Assembly: GCF_004403945.1 (NCBI RefSeq)
Contig: NZ_SOHM01000022.1
Coordinates: forward strand, 1 to 64,000
DNA length: 64,000 bases
Reading direction: 5' to 3'
Origin: Cryobacterium lactosi
GTDB lineage: Bacteria > Actinomycetota > Actinomycetes > Actinomycetales > Microbacteriaceae
This document shows positions 8,289 through 16,680 of the stretch, piece by piece (the stretch's first letter is position 1; the number at the start of each line of letters is the position of its first letter). The notes beneath the pieces are model-generated. The model saw nothing but the letters and a program-made list of their open reading frames with translations, was not told where the DNA came from and searched no databases. The translations under genes and the position numbers were made by a program.

Positions 8289-9323
8289 ATGGCAGCAACA
8301 CTGCGCGATGTGGCGGCGCTCGCCGGGGTGTCGATCAAGACCGTCTCCAACGTCGTCCACGACTTCGAGCACATCCGACCCGCGACCAGGGAGCGGGTGC
8401 GCGCAGCCATCGACGAACTCGGCTACAAGCCCAACATCTCGGCGCGCAGCCTGCGCTCCGGCCGCACCGGTGTGATCGGCCTGGCCCTGCCCGAGCTCAG
8501 CCTGAGCTACTTCGCCGAGTTGGCGGATGCGATCATCCAGGCCGCCGAACGCCGTGGCACCTCCGTGATCATCGAGCAGACCGGCGGCGATCGTGACCGC
8601 GAGATCCAGCTGCTGGCCAGCCCGCACCGGCAGTTCACCGACGGTCTGATCTTCAGCCCGCTGGGCATGGGCAACGACGACGCGAGCTACCTGAACGTGG
8701 ACTACCCGCTGGTGCTGCTCGGCGAGCGCATCTTCGCCGGGCCCACCGACCACGTCACCATGCACAACGTTGCCGCCGCCCATGCGGCGACCCGGCATCT
8801 GCTGGCCACCGGCCGCCGCCGGATCGCCGTGATCGGGGCGCACCAGGACGAGGTGATCGGCTCCGCCGGACTGCGGTTGCGCGGCTACCGGGAGGCGCTC
8901 GCCGAGGCCGGGATCGAGTTCGACCCGGCGCTGATCGCGCACACCACGCTGTGGCATCGTGCGAACGGCGCCACGGCCATGCGGGAGCTGCTGGCCACCG
9001 GTGTGCAGTTCGACGCCGTGTTCGCCCTGAACGACACCCTGGCCCTTGGCGCCATGCGGGTGCTGCAGGAGTCCGGGCGGCGCATCCCGCTGGATGTCGC
9101 GGTGGTGGGATTCGACGACCTCGACGAATCCAGTTACTGCCTGCCTGCCCTCACCACGATCGATCCGGGCAGGGACGAGATCGCCGATACCGCGGTGCGC
9201 ATCCTGCTCGAGCGCATCTCCGGCGAGGCCGCCGACGTGGCGCCGCGGGAAATCGAGGCGGGATTTCGGCTGGTCCAGCGGGAATCCACCGATCTCGTCC
9301 CGGCCGACAGCCCTGTCGTCTGA
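8289..9323 (+). CDS. LacI family regulator of the arabino-oligosaccharide operon
   Basis: A 344-residue LacI/GalR repressor. The N-terminal helix-turn-helix is LRDVAALAGVSIKTVSNVV followed by the hinge helix ISARSLRSGRTG; the remainder is a periplasmic-binding-protein-like effector domain ending in the usual VVGFDDLDES and PALTTIDPG strands. It lies immediately upstream of, and co-directional with, the ABC/GH51 operon. The same operator word (CAACGTTGTAA) occurs upstream of this gene and twice, in opposed orientation, at the operon promoter. The likely inducer is arabinose or an arabino-oligosaccharide, inferred from the GH51 gene. Confidence 0.92.
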   Translation: MAATLRDVAALAGVSIKTVSNVVHDFEHIRPATRERVRAAIDELGYKPNISARSLRSGRTGVIGLALPELSLSYFAELADAIIQAAERRGTSVIIEQTGGDRDREIQLLASPHRQFTDGLIFSPLGMGNDDASYLNVDYPLVLLGERIFAGPTDHVTMHNVAAAHAATRHLLATGRRRIAVIGAHQDEVIGSAGLRLRGYREALAEAGIEFDPALIAHTTLWHRANGATAMRELLATGVQFDAVFALNDTLALGAMRVLQESGRRIPLDVAVVGFDDLDESSYCLPALTTIDPGRDEIADTAVRILLERISGEAADVAPREIEAGFRLVQRESTDLVPADSPVV

Positions 9324-9403
9324 CTGCGGGATTGCCGGCCCGACCGGTGCGCCGAGCCGGGTGCGACGGGGCGGATCGTTACCGAAGACTTCGGAATTCG
9401 CAC

Positions 9404-9467
9404 TTGACAGACACGCGCACGGCTCGGCATGATGCATTTACAACGTTTACTTCCAACGTTGTAAATG
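9404..9467 (+). promoter_or_regulatory. Promoter and double operator of the arabino-oligosaccharide ABC operon
   Basis: A TTGACA -35 (9404-9409) and CATGAT -10 (9428-9433, 18-base spacer) are followed directly by a perfect 13-base inverted repeat, CATTTACAACGTT (9435-9447) and AACGTTGTAAATG (9455-9467), with a seven-base spacer. Each arm contains its own AACGTT core, so this is two abutting LacI sites. The position just downstream of -10 is ideal for repression. The 385-base gap 9324-9708 holds this element and the short leader ORF below. Confidence 0.75.
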
Positions 9468-9560
9468 TCGGAATCGGCTCTTCCCGGATGCTCTCGCCTC
9501 GAGCGAATTCCCCCGGATCCAGGGCCCGACAACGATGACGATTCGAATCAAGGAGGATTC

Positions 9561-9668
9561 GTGAGGGCCCGTCCGAAACTGGACACCGGCCGCGTCGCGA
9601 TCCTTCTCGCACCGCACCACCCACAGCACTCGCATCCACCCGGTCGCGTCCGCCCGGGGGTGCATTGA
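9561..9668 (+). CDS. Possible 35-residue leader ORF
   Basis: A GTG preceded by a textbook AAGGAGG (9550-9556, four-base spacing) opens a 35-codon ORF (MRARPKLDTGRVAILL...) ending 40 bases before the binding-protein gene. The peptide is His/Pro/Arg-rich and resembles nothing I recognise. The ribosome binding site is stronger than that of the gene it precedes. It could be a translated leader, or a fortuitous ORF behind a ribosome standby site. Confidence 0.35.
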   Translation: MRARPKLDTGRVAILLAPHHPQHSHPPGRVRPGVH

Positions 9669-9708
9669 TGACAACGGTGTCCCCACACCTGCGAGAGGAA
9701 ACATTTCA

Positions 9709-11055
9709 ATGAAGACCAAATTCCTGGCCTCGGTCGGCGTCATCGCCGTAGCCGCCGCCGCGCTCACCGGATGCGCGGCCTCGGCCGAGACATCCAACAG
9801 CACCGAAGCATCCTGCACCAACAAGATCGTCAACGCCAACGCGCCCCAGGTGAGCGTGTGGGCCTGGTACCCCGCGTTCGAAGAGGTCGTCGACCTGTTC
9901 AACAACAGCCACGACGACGTGCAGGTCTGCTGGACCAACGCCGGCCAGGGCAACGACGAGTACACCAAGTTCTCCACCTCGATCGAATCGAAGTCCGGCG
10001 CCCCCGACGTCATCCAGCTCGAATCCGAGGTGCTCTCCAGCTTCAGCATCCGGAACGCCCTCGTCGACCTCACCGAGTTCGGCGCGAACGACGTGAAGGA
10101 CAAGTACACCGAGGGCTCCTGGAAGGACGCCTCCAGCGGCGACGCCGTCTACGCCATCCCGGTCGACGGTGGCCCGATGGGCATGCTCTACCGAAAGGAC
10201 CTCTTCGAGGCGGCCGGGATCGCCGTTCCCACCACCTGGGCAGAATTCGAAACCGCCGCCGCGGCACTGAAGACGTCCGGCTCCGACGGCGTGCTGGTCA
10301 ACTTCCCGACCAACGGCCGTGCCTTCAACCAGGCGCTGTTCGCCCAGGCCGGCTCGGTGCCGTTCGTCTACGACTCGACCAGCCCCACCGACATCGGTAT
10401 CGACGTGAACGACCAGGGCGCCAAGGACGTGCTGGACTACTGGAACTCTCTCGTGCAGGACGGCCTCGTCACCACCGACGACGCCTTCACCGCCGACTAC
10501 AACACCAGCCTCGTGGACGGTACCTACGCCGTGTACCTCGCCGCGGCTTGGGGCCCCGGCTACCTGCAGGGCCTCTCGGATGCCGATGAGAACGCCGTCT
10601 GGGCCGTCGCACCGCTGCCCCAGTGGGACGCCGCCAACCCCGTGCAGGTGAACTGGGGCGGCTCGACCTTCGCCGTGACCAGCCAGGCCACCGACAAGGC
10701 GCTCGCCGCACAGGTCGCCATCGAGATCTTCGGCACCGATGAGGCCTGGAAGGTCGGCGTCGAGAAGGGCGCGCTCTTCCCGAGCTACACGCCGATGCTG
10801 GACTCGGACTACTTCGTCAACCTGGAGTACCCGTTCTTCGGCGGCCAGCAGATCAACAAAGAGGTGTTCCTCAACGCGGCGGCCGGCTACACCGGTGCCA
10901 CGTTCAGCCCGTTCCAGAACTACGCCTACGACCAGCTGACCGAGGAGCTCTACTCCATGGTGCAGGGCGAACAGGACGGCAGCCAGGCGCTTGACGACCT
11001 GCAGGCCAGCCTGGAAACATACGCCACCGAGCAGGGCTTCACCGTCGCCAAGTAG
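9709..11055 (+). CDS. Sugar ABC transporter substrate-binding lipoprotein (CUT1), arabino-oligosaccharide system
   Basis: A 448-residue extracytoplasmic binding protein. Residues 1-22 form a lipoprotein signal with lipobox LTGC; the mature part is a family 1 solute-binding protein (VSVWAWYPAFEEVVDLFN at the N-terminus, VYAIPVDGGPMGMLYRKDLF in the hinge region). It should deliver arabino-oligosaccharides to the two permeases downstream; the ligand is inferred from the GH51 gene at the end of the operon. A strong hairpin (11112-11141) separates it from the first permease, expected to keep its message more abundant. AGAGGAAA provides the ribosome binding site. Confidence 0.92.
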   Translation: MKTKFLASVGVIAVAAAALTGCAASAETSNSTEASCTNKIVNANAPQVSVWAWYPAFEEVVDLFNNSHDDVQVCWTNAGQGNDEYTKFSTSIESKSGAPDVIQLESEVLSSFSIRNALVDLTEFGANDVKDKYTEGSWKDASSGDAVYAIPVDGGPMGMLYRKDLFEAAGIAVPTTWAEFETAAAALKTSGSDGVLVNFPTNGRAFNQALFAQAGSVPFVYDSTSPTDIGIDVNDQGAKDVLDYWNSLVQDGLVTTDDAFTADYNTSLVDGTYAVYLAAAWGPGYLQGLSDADENAVWAVAPLPQWDAANPVQVNWGGSTFAVTSQATDKALAAQVAIEIFGTDEAWKVGVEKGALFPSYTPMLDSDYFVNLEYPFFGGQQINKEVFLNAAAGYTGATFSPFQNYAYDQLTEELYSMVQGEQDGSQALDDLQASLETYATEQGFTVAK

Positions 11056-11111
11056 GTCGCGGCCCCGCACCATCGTTGGATAGCGCGGTCGCCGCAGTGC
11101 GGCATCCGCCA

Positions 11112-11141
11112 GCGCCGCCGGCCATCACCGGCCGGCGGCGC
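11112..11141 (+). terminator. Perfect hairpin after the binding-protein gene (attenuator/stabiliser)
   Basis: GCGCCGCCGGCC (11112-11123) pairs perfectly with GGCCGGCGGCGC (11130-11141) around a six-base loop. There is no T-run, so it more likely protects the upstream message or gives partial termination within the operon. Confidence 0.75.
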
Positions 11142-11209
11142 CCCATCACTCAGCTCGTTCCGCGCCAGCGCAGAGCCAGCCACGTAAGAACCGTACGAAG
11201 GACACAGTT

Positions 11210-12172
11210 ATGGCACTCACCGAAGCGGCGCCGAAGCCGGCGCCGAATCCGGCGGTGGCCCGGCCCGCCCGCCGGCCGCGCACGCAGATCGACCGGATGG
11301 ACCGCAAGCGTCAGCGCTGGGGCTGGCTGTTCGTGGCCCCGTTCGCCATCGTCTTCGTCACCTTCCTGGTCGCTCCCCTCGGCTACGCCTTCTGGATGAG
11401 CATGCAGACCAGCACGCTGGCCACCGGCACGTCGTTCACCTGGTTCGCAAACTACGGCAAGGCCTTCACCGACCCGATCTTCCTCGAGGGGCTCGGCCGG
11501 GTCGCGTCGTTCGCGCTGATCATGATCCCGGCGCAGATGCTCGTCGCGCTGGTCGCCGCCCTGGTGCTCGACAACCTCTCCACCGCCCTGTCCAAGTTCT
11601 CCCGGCTGATGATCTTCGTGCCGTACGCGATCCCGGTCGTTATCGGCGCTCTGATGTGGGGCTTCCTCTACAGCCCCAGGTTCGGCCCGGCCACCGACAT
11701 ATTCGGCCTCGTCGGCCTCACCGCCCCCGACTTCCTCTCGCAGGGCACCATCTTCGCCAGCCTGGTCAACATCGTCACCTGGCAGTGGGCCGGCTACTAC
11801 ATGATCATCATCTACGCGGCCCTCCGCGGCATCGACCCCGCCATCTACGAGGCCGCCCGCCTGGACGGCGCCAACGGGCGACAGATCGCCCTGCGGGTCA
11901 AGGTGCCGATGATCTCCTCGTCGATGGTGATGGTGCTGATCTTCGCCCTCATCGGCACCCTGCAGTTCTTCACCGAACCGCAGGTGCTCCGAGCTGTGGC
12001 GCAGGGCGCCATCCCCGTCTCGTACACCCCGAACATGTATGCCTACTCGCTGGCCTTCTCGTACAGCCAGTTCAACTACGCCTCGGCCATATCGTTCGCG
12101 CTGGGCATCGTGGTCTTCGCCGGGTCGTACCTGTTCCTCTTCCTCACCCGCAAGCAGAGCGGACTCAAGTAA
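11210..12172 (+). CDS. Sugar ABC transporter permease (MalF-type)
   Basis: A 320-residue integral membrane permease with six predicted helices after a basic cytosolic N-terminus (about 1-38). The cytoplasmic EAA loop that docks the ATPase is PAIYEAARLDGANGRQIALR. MalF-type features include the start WLFVAPFAIVFVTFLVAPLG. Its TAA overlaps the ATG of the next permease (TAATG). No ATPase gene is in the operon, so a shared MsiK-type ATPase encoded elsewhere is expected. AAGGA upstream of the ATG serves as ribosome binding site. Confidence 0.92.
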   Translation: MALTEAAPKPAPNPAVARPARRPRTQIDRMDRKRQRWGWLFVAPFAIVFVTFLVAPLGYAFWMSMQTSTLATGTSFTWFANYGKAFTDPIFLEGLGRVASFALIMIPAQMLVALVAALVLDNLSTALSKFSRLMIFVPYAIPVVIGALMWGFLYSPRFGPATDIFGLVGLTAPDFLSQGTIFASLVNIVTWQWAGYYMIIIYAALRGIDPAIYEAARLDGANGRQIALRVKVPMISSSMVMVLIFALIGTLQFFTEPQVLRAVAQGAIPVSYTPNMYAYSLAFSYSQFNYASAISFALGIVVFAGSYLFLFLTRKQSGLK

Positions 12173-13122
12173 TGGCCATTCTCACTCCCGGTGCCACGGC
12201 CCCGGCCGACGTCACCGACACCGACACCGGTTCCCGCAGCCGTGGCTCCGCTCGCCGCGGCAATGCCGGCCGCGATGGCGGCCGCAAGATCGGCTCACAC
12301 GTACTGCTGATCATCCTGGTGATCTACTTCATCACCCCGCTCTGGTGGCTCACCGTCGCCGCGACCAAGGACACCGCCGGTCTGTTCACCGGCAGCGGCG
12401 GCCCGCTCTGGTTCGACAGCGAATTCAACCTGTTCAACAACATCGCCGGGCTCTTCGAACACCAGGGCGGCATCTACTGGCGGTGGTTGGGCAACTCCTT
12501 CTTCTACGCCCTGTCCGGCGGCGTCGGCGCGACCATCCTGGCCGTGCTCGCCGGCTACGGCTTCGCCAAGTACCGTTTCCGCGGCCGCAACGCCTTCTTC
12601 TCGGTGCTGCTGGGTGCGGTCATGGTGCCGATGACGGCCCTGGTGATCCCCACGTTCGTGCTGCTGAGCAACATGGGCCTGGTCAACACCATCTGGGCGG
12701 TCATCCTGCCGTCGCTGCTGAGCCCGTTCGGCGTCTATCTGATGCGGGTCTACACGCAGGATGCCGTGCCGGACGAACTGCTCGACGCCGCCAGGGTCGA
12801 CGGAGCCGGCGAACTGCGCACCTTCTTCCAGGTATCGCTGCCGCTGCTTCGCCCGGCCATCGTCACCGTGCTGCTGTTGTCGGTGGTGGGCACCTGGAAC
12901 AACTTCTTCCTGCCGCTGGCCGTGCTGAGCGACCCGAACCTGCTGCCCGTCACGGTGGGCCTGAACAACTGGCAAGCCCTCTCCAACGCCGGCGCCGGCG
13001 GTGAGCAGGTCTGGAATCTCATCGTCACCGGGGCCTTCGTCTCAGTGCTCCCGCTGATCATCGCGTTCCTCTCCCTGCAGAAGTACTGGCAGGGCGGCCT
13101 GTCGCTCGGCGCCCTGAAGTAA
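12172..13122 (+). CDS. Sugar ABC transporter permease (MalG-type)
   Basis: A 316-residue permease paired with the preceding gene. After a 40-residue charged N-terminus come six helices; the EAA loop is DELLDAARVDGAGELRTFFQ, and the MalG-type tail ends in LQKYWQGGLSLGALK. The start at 12172 shares one base with the upstream stop, indicating translational coupling. It completes the inner-membrane part of the arabino-oligosaccharide importer and is followed 56 bases later by the arabinofuranosidase gene. Confidence 0.92.
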   Translation: MAILTPGATAPADVTDTDTGSRSRGSARRGNAGRDGGRKIGSHVLLIILVIYFITPLWWLTVAATKDTAGLFTGSGGPLWFDSEFNLFNNIAGLFEHQGGIYWRWLGNSFFYALSGGVGATILAVLAGYGFAKYRFRGRNAFFSVLLGAVMVPMTALVIPTFVLLSNMGLVNTIWAVILPSLLSPFGVYLMRVYTQDAVPDELLDAARVDGAGELRTFFQVSLPLLRPAIVTVLLLSVVGTWNNFFLPLAVLSDPNLLPVTVGLNNWQALSNAGAGGEQVWNLIVTGAFVSVLPLIIAFLSLQKYWQGGLSLGALK

Positions 13123-13178
13123 CTGTTCTGCAGCTGTCCCCAGCTGTCTCCATCTGCTCGATAGAAAGAAAGACACCC

Positions 13179-14684
13179 ATGACCACCGCACGCATCTCGA
13201 TCGACCGCACGAACGTGGTCGCCCCCCTCAACCGGCGCATCTTCGGCTCCTTCGTGGAGCACCTCGGCCGCTGCGTCTACGACGGCATCTACGAACCCGG
13301 CCACCCCACCGCCAACGAGGACGGCTTCCGCCTCGACGTGGTCGAGCTGGTCAAGGAACTGGGCACCACCACCATCCGGTACCCCGGCGGCAACTTCGTC
13401 TCCGGCTACAAGTGGGAGGACGGCGTCGGCCCCCGCCAGTCCCGCCCGGTGCGCCGCGACCTGGCCTGGCACTCCCTGGAGACCAACCAGGTGGGCCTGG
13501 AGGAGTTCGGCCGGTGGTGCGAGCTCACCGGGTCCGAGCTGATGATGGCCGTCAACCTCGGTACCCGGGGCATCGCCGAGGCCCTCGACCTGCTCGAATA
13601 CGCCAACGGAGAGGCCGGCACGGCCCTAGCCGACCAGCGCATCGCCAACGGAAGGACCGAGCCATACGACATCCGGATGTGGTGCCTGGGCAATGAGATG
13701 GACGGCCCCTGGCAGATCGGCCACATGACCTCGGCCGACTACGGCAAGATCGCCGCCCGAACCGCCTCCGCGATGAAAACCGCCGACAAGAACCTCGAGC
13801 TCGTGGTCTGCGGCTCCTCCGGATCGGCGATGCCCACCTTCGGCGAGTGGGAGCGGGTGGTGCTCGAGGAGAGCTACGACCACGTCGACTACATCTCCTG
13901 CCACGCCTACTACCAGGAGCGGAAGGGCGACCTCGGTTCGTATCTCGCCTCGTCCATGGAGATGAAGTACTTCATCGACACCGTCGTCGCCACGGCCGAC
14001 CACGTCAAGCACCGGCTGCGCAGCCAGAAGACGATCCAGCTCTCCTTCGACGAGTGGAACATCTGGTACCTGGACGAGCACCAGGCCTCCGAAGAGGTCA
14101 ACGACGAGTGGCGCATCGCGCCCCGCCAGCTCGAAGACGTCTACTCCGTGGCGGATGCCGTGGTGCTGGGCAACCTGCTGATCACCCTGCTGCAGAACCA
14201 CGACAGGGTCACCTCCGCGTCACTGGCGCAGCTGGTGAACGTGATCGCGCCGATCATGACCGAACCGGGCGGCGCATCCTGGCGCCAGACCACGTTCTTC
14301 CCGTTCTCGGTGACGTCCAGGCTGGCCCGCGGCGAGGTGCTGCGGCCGCGGATCGATGTGGGCAGCTACGACACCGCGGTCTACGGCGCGGCTCCGCTGG
14401 TCGACTCGGTCGTCACCGCGGATGCCGAGACCGGTACCTCGGCCGTGTTCCTGGTCAACCGCAGTCAGACCGAGTCGATCGAGGTGACGATCGACGTCGC
14501 CGGCCTCGGCGCCACTTCCATCACGGAGGCCGTGACCCTGCACGACGCCGACCCGTACGCCAAGAACACCTTCGCCGAGCAGACCCGGGTGGGCCTGTCG
14601 CCGCTGGCCGGTGCGATACTGGCCGACGGCACGCTCACCGTGACGCTGCCGCCGGTCTCCTGGTCGGCGCTGGCGCTGGCCTAG
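13179..14684 (+). CDS. abfA: GH51 alpha-L-arabinofuranosidase
   Basis: A 501-residue intracellular exo-arabinofuranosidase, without signal peptide. The acid/base is Glu173 in WCLGNEMDGPWQ and the nucleophile Glu292 in LSFDEWNIWY. RIFGSFVEHLGRCVYDGIYEPGHP at the start and IRYPGGNFVSGYKWEDGVGP are split into the usual GH51 barrel motifs, and a beta-sandwich domain follows at about 385-501. It removes terminal arabinofuranosyl groups from imported arabinan or arabinoxylan oligosaccharides. Last gene of the LacI-ABC operon, the arrangement seen in araNPQ-abfA loci. Length and start match the family. Confidence 0.95.
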   Translation: MTTARISIDRTNVVAPLNRRIFGSFVEHLGRCVYDGIYEPGHPTANEDGFRLDVVELVKELGTTTIRYPGGNFVSGYKWEDGVGPRQSRPVRRDLAWHSLETNQVGLEEFGRWCELTGSELMMAVNLGTRGIAEALDLLEYANGEAGTALADQRIANGRTEPYDIRMWCLGNEMDGPWQIGHMTSADYGKIAARTASAMKTADKNLELVVCGSSGSAMPTFGEWERVVLEESYDHVDYISCHAYYQERKGDLGSYLASSMEMKYFIDTVVATADHVKHRLRSQKTIQLSFDEWNIWYLDEHQASEEVNDEWRIAPRQLEDVYSVADAVVLGNLLITLLQNHDRVTSASLAQLVNVIAPIMTEPGGASWRQTTFFPFSVTSRLARGEVLRPRIDVGSYDTAVYGAAPLVDSVVTADAETGTSAVFLVNRSQTESIEVTIDVAGLGATSITEAVTLHDADPYAKNTFAEQTRVGLSPLAGAILADGTLTVTLPPVSWSALALA

Positions 14685-14717
14685 CCGTCGCGGCCGCTGG
14701 GGGCGGCACAGGTTGGC

Positions 14718-14788
14718 GCTCGCGGCGCAGGATATGTACACACATAACCTGCGCCGCAAGCTCATAACCTGCGCCGCGAGCTTTTTCC
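14718..14788. terminator. Terminator-like hairpin with duplicated arm between abfA and xylB
   Basis: GCTCGCGGCGCAGG (14718-14731) is complementary to CCTGCGCCGCAAGC (14748-14761, one mismatch) and perfectly to CCTGCGCCGCGAGC (14768-14781), which is followed by CTTTTT. The word CATAACCTGCGCCGC is directly repeated at 14743 and 14763. It can terminate the abfA transcript, using either of two alternative right arms. Confidence 0.65.
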
Positions 14789-14816
14789 TGTGCCGCGACA
14801 GCTGACCTGAGCCGCG

Positions 14817-14870
14817 AGCCGCGGTGCGGTCAGCCGCGCTGCGCTCAGCCGCGGTGCGGTCAGCCGCGGT
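14817..14870. repeat. 15-base tandem repeat running into the xylB 3' end
   Basis: AGCCGCGGTGCGGTC at 14817-14831, a variant with two changes at 14832-14846, an exact copy at 14847-14861 and a partial fourth copy. The xylB stop codon and last codons (AHRG) lie in the last units, so the tail of the enzyme is coded by repeat sequence. Confidence 0.75.
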
Positions 14871-16275
14871 GGGCGGCGTACTGGGCGCGGATGACGGGGC
14901 GGTGGTCCGGGGTGGGGGTCGCCTGGATCGCCACGGACCAGGCCGGGCGGGTTCCCGTGAGCGACCACGCCGCCTGGGCGGCACCGCCGTCGGCGACGTA
15001 CTCGCCGGGGGTGGGCACGGCCACCGGGGCGTCGAACACCTGCGCTGCGATGAACTGCACGGCGGGGTTCTGCGCCGCACCGCCGATCATCAGGATGCGC
15101 TCCACGGTGACACCCTGCGCCCGCACGGCATCCAACCCGTCGGCGAGCCCGCAGAGCAGGCCTTCGATCGCGGCCCTGGCCAGGTTCGGCCGGGTGGTCG
15201 AGGCCAGGGTCATGCCGAACAGGCTGGCCGTGGCGTCGGGCAGGTTGGGCGTGCGCTCGCCCTCGAAGTAGGGCTGCAGAACCAAGCCGCCCGCGCCCGG
15301 TTCGGCCTCAAGCGCCAGGCGGCCGAGCTCGGTGTGGTCCACGCCGAGCAGGCCCGCGATGGAGTCGAGGATCCGGGCGGCGTTAAGGGTGGCGATCAAC
15401 GGCAGGTGCAGGCCGCTGGCGTCGGCGAACCCGGCGACGGTGCCTGAGGCATCCTCGCTCGGCACCGCGGTGACGGCGAAGACCGTGCCGCTGGTGCCGA
15501 TCGACACGATCACGTCGCCGGCCGCTGCCCCCAGGCCCAGGGCGGCGCCCGCGTTGTCGCCGGCGCCCACTCCCACGACGAGGCCGGCGGGCACACCGGG
15601 CAGGGCCACCGTGCTGCCGGCGGTGTCGCCGGGGCCGAGGACCCGGGGTAGCACGGCGTCGTGGCCGAGCCCCCGCACGAGCAGTTCGCGGTCGTAGCCG
15701 TCGGCGGCGGCCGAGAAGTAGCCGGTGCCGCTGGCGTCCGAGCGGTCGGTGGTCAGCTCGGTGAGCACCGGGCCGAGTTCGCTCTCGCCGGTCGGGCCGT
15801 AGCCGCGCAGGCGCCAGCTGAGCCAGTCGTGCGGGAGTGCGACAGCGGCGACCCTCGCGGCATTGGCCGGTTCGGCATCCCGCAGCCAGCGCAGCTTGGT
15901 GACGGTGAACGAGGCCACCGGCACGACGCCCGTGCGGCGGGCGTACTCGGCGGCGCCGACCTCGTCGATCAGGTCCGCGGCGGCCTGCGCGCTGCGGGTG
16001 TCGTTCCAGAGCAGGGCCGGGCGGATGACCCGGCCGTCCTCATCGAGCACGACCATGCCGTGCTGCTGAGCGGCCACCGACACGGCGGCGACGTCGTCGA
16101 GTCCGCCGGCCGCCTGGATCGCGGCGAGCAGGGCATCCCACCAGGCGGCGGGGTCGACCTCGGTGCCCACCGGATGCGTGGCCTTGCCGGAGCGCACGAG
16201 CGCTCCGGTCGCGGCATCCCGCACAACTACCTTGCAACTCTGTGTCGACGAGTCGACTCCGGCAACCAATGTCAT
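14860..16275 (-). CDS. xylB: Xylulokinase
   Basis: A 471-residue FGGY-family kinase that phosphorylates D-xylulose to D-xylulose 5-phosphate for the pentose phosphate pathway. N-terminal phosphate loop [16 protein letters not shown], the xylulokinase signature [12 protein letters not shown] with LLWNDTRS, the catalytic Asp in [13 protein letters not shown], and the ATP-binding segment [12 protein letters not shown] are all present. ATG at 16275 is chosen: GGAG lies six bases upstream, whereas the longer form would use TTG at 16287. The gene is far from xylA (40319) but carries the same upstream motif. Its leader contains a long structured inverted repeat. Confidence 0.93.
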   Translation of the reverse strand: MTLVAGVDSSTQSCKVVVRDAATGALVRSGKATHPVGTEVDPAAWWDALLAAIQAAGGLDDVAAVSVAAQQHGMVVLDEDGRVIRPALLWNDTRSAQAAADLIDEVGAAEYARRTGVVPVASFTVTKLRWLRDAEPANAARVAAVALPHDWLSWRLRGYGPTGESELGPVLTELTTDRSDASGTGYFSAAADGYDRELLVRGLGHDAVLPRVLGPGDTAGSTVALPGVPAGLVVGVGAGDNAGAALGLGAAAGDVIVSIGTSGTVFAVTAVPSEDASGTVAGFADASGLHLPLIATLNAARILDSIAGLLGVDHTELGRLALEAEPGAGGLVLQPYFEGERTPNLPDATASLFGMTLASTTRPNLARAAIEGLLCGLADGLDAVRAQGVTVERILMIGGAAQNPAVQFIAAQVFDAPVAVPTPGEYVADGGAAQAAWSLTGTRPAWSVAIQATPTPDHRPVIRAQYAAHRG

Positions 16276-16303
16276 GACCTGCTCCAAGCTCGAAAACCGC
16301 GGT

Positions 16304-16408
16304 GGGTGGGCACAACTCCTGCAATTTGGTCAGAGCCGGATGCCGACCCCGGGATTCCGGGGCTGCTGCCACCCAAAACTGAAAACTGCAGGAGTTATGC
16401 CACCACCC
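16304..16408. repeat. Long two-tier inverted repeat in the xylB leader
   Basis: GGGTGGGCACAACTCCTGCA at 16304-16323 (with three further bases) is matched by the complement of 16384-16408 with one gap and two mismatches. Nested inside is a perfect hairpin CCCCGG-gatt-CCGGGG (16347-16362). It would be transcribed as the 5' leader of xylB. Together with the next two elements it fills the 405-base gap 16276-16680. Confidence 0.75.
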
Positions 16409-16459
16409 AGGGCGGGGCGGCATCCTCGCCGTCGTGTGTCCGGGGTGGTTCACACATAA

Positions 16460-16482
16460 AATGTTCTGGGTCTAAACATATT
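16460..16482 (-). promoter_or_regulatory. Candidate ROK (XylR) operator upstream of xylB
   Basis: ATGTT-N9-AACATATT (16461-16482). The pattern TGTT-N9-AACATATT is repeated exactly upstream of xylA at 41543-41563. ATGTT and AACAT form an inverted repeat. Confidence 0.55.
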
Positions 16483-16551
16483 CGGTTCGGGGCGCTTGAT
16501 CAAACGGTGGGATGCCGCCAGGCCGGCCGAAGCGCCGGTCGTGGCCCTCCC

Positions 16552-16642
16552 GCGAGAGGGCAGTTGCGGCGGGTGATGGGTGCGCGAGAGGGCAGTTGCG
16601 GGCAGTGGGGACGCCCTCTCACTGCCCTGAACTGTCTTCTCG
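16552..16642. repeat. Direct repeat plus two-tier hairpin
   Basis: The 18-mer GCGAGAGGGCAGTTGCGG occurs at 16552-16569 and 16584-16601. The second copy also forms outer arm 16585-16597 with 16630-16642 (11 of 13 paired) and inner arm GGGCAGTG (16600-16607) with CACTGCCC (16620-16627). It lies just past the stop of the LacI gene and may act as its terminator. Confidence 0.7.
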
Positions 16643-16680
16643 ACGGGGCGGCGGACGGACGGGCGGCGGCGGTCGGACGG

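Noticed and set aside
6495-9437. 980-codon open frame on the minus strand
   Set aside because: It overlaps glycerate kinase and the LacI gene antisense, is composed of Arg/Ala/Pro/Gly-rich text without domains, and only reads real residues where it meets the oxidoreductase region in another frame. A GC-rich shadow.
14817-14870. Tandem repeats as a CRISPR array
   Set aside because: Units are 15 bases, directly adjacent without spacers, with no cas genes nearby.
16552-16642. Direct repeats as an attachment site or insertion sequence scar
   Set aside because: No integrase, transposase or target duplication nearby; the repeats take part in a hairpin instead.
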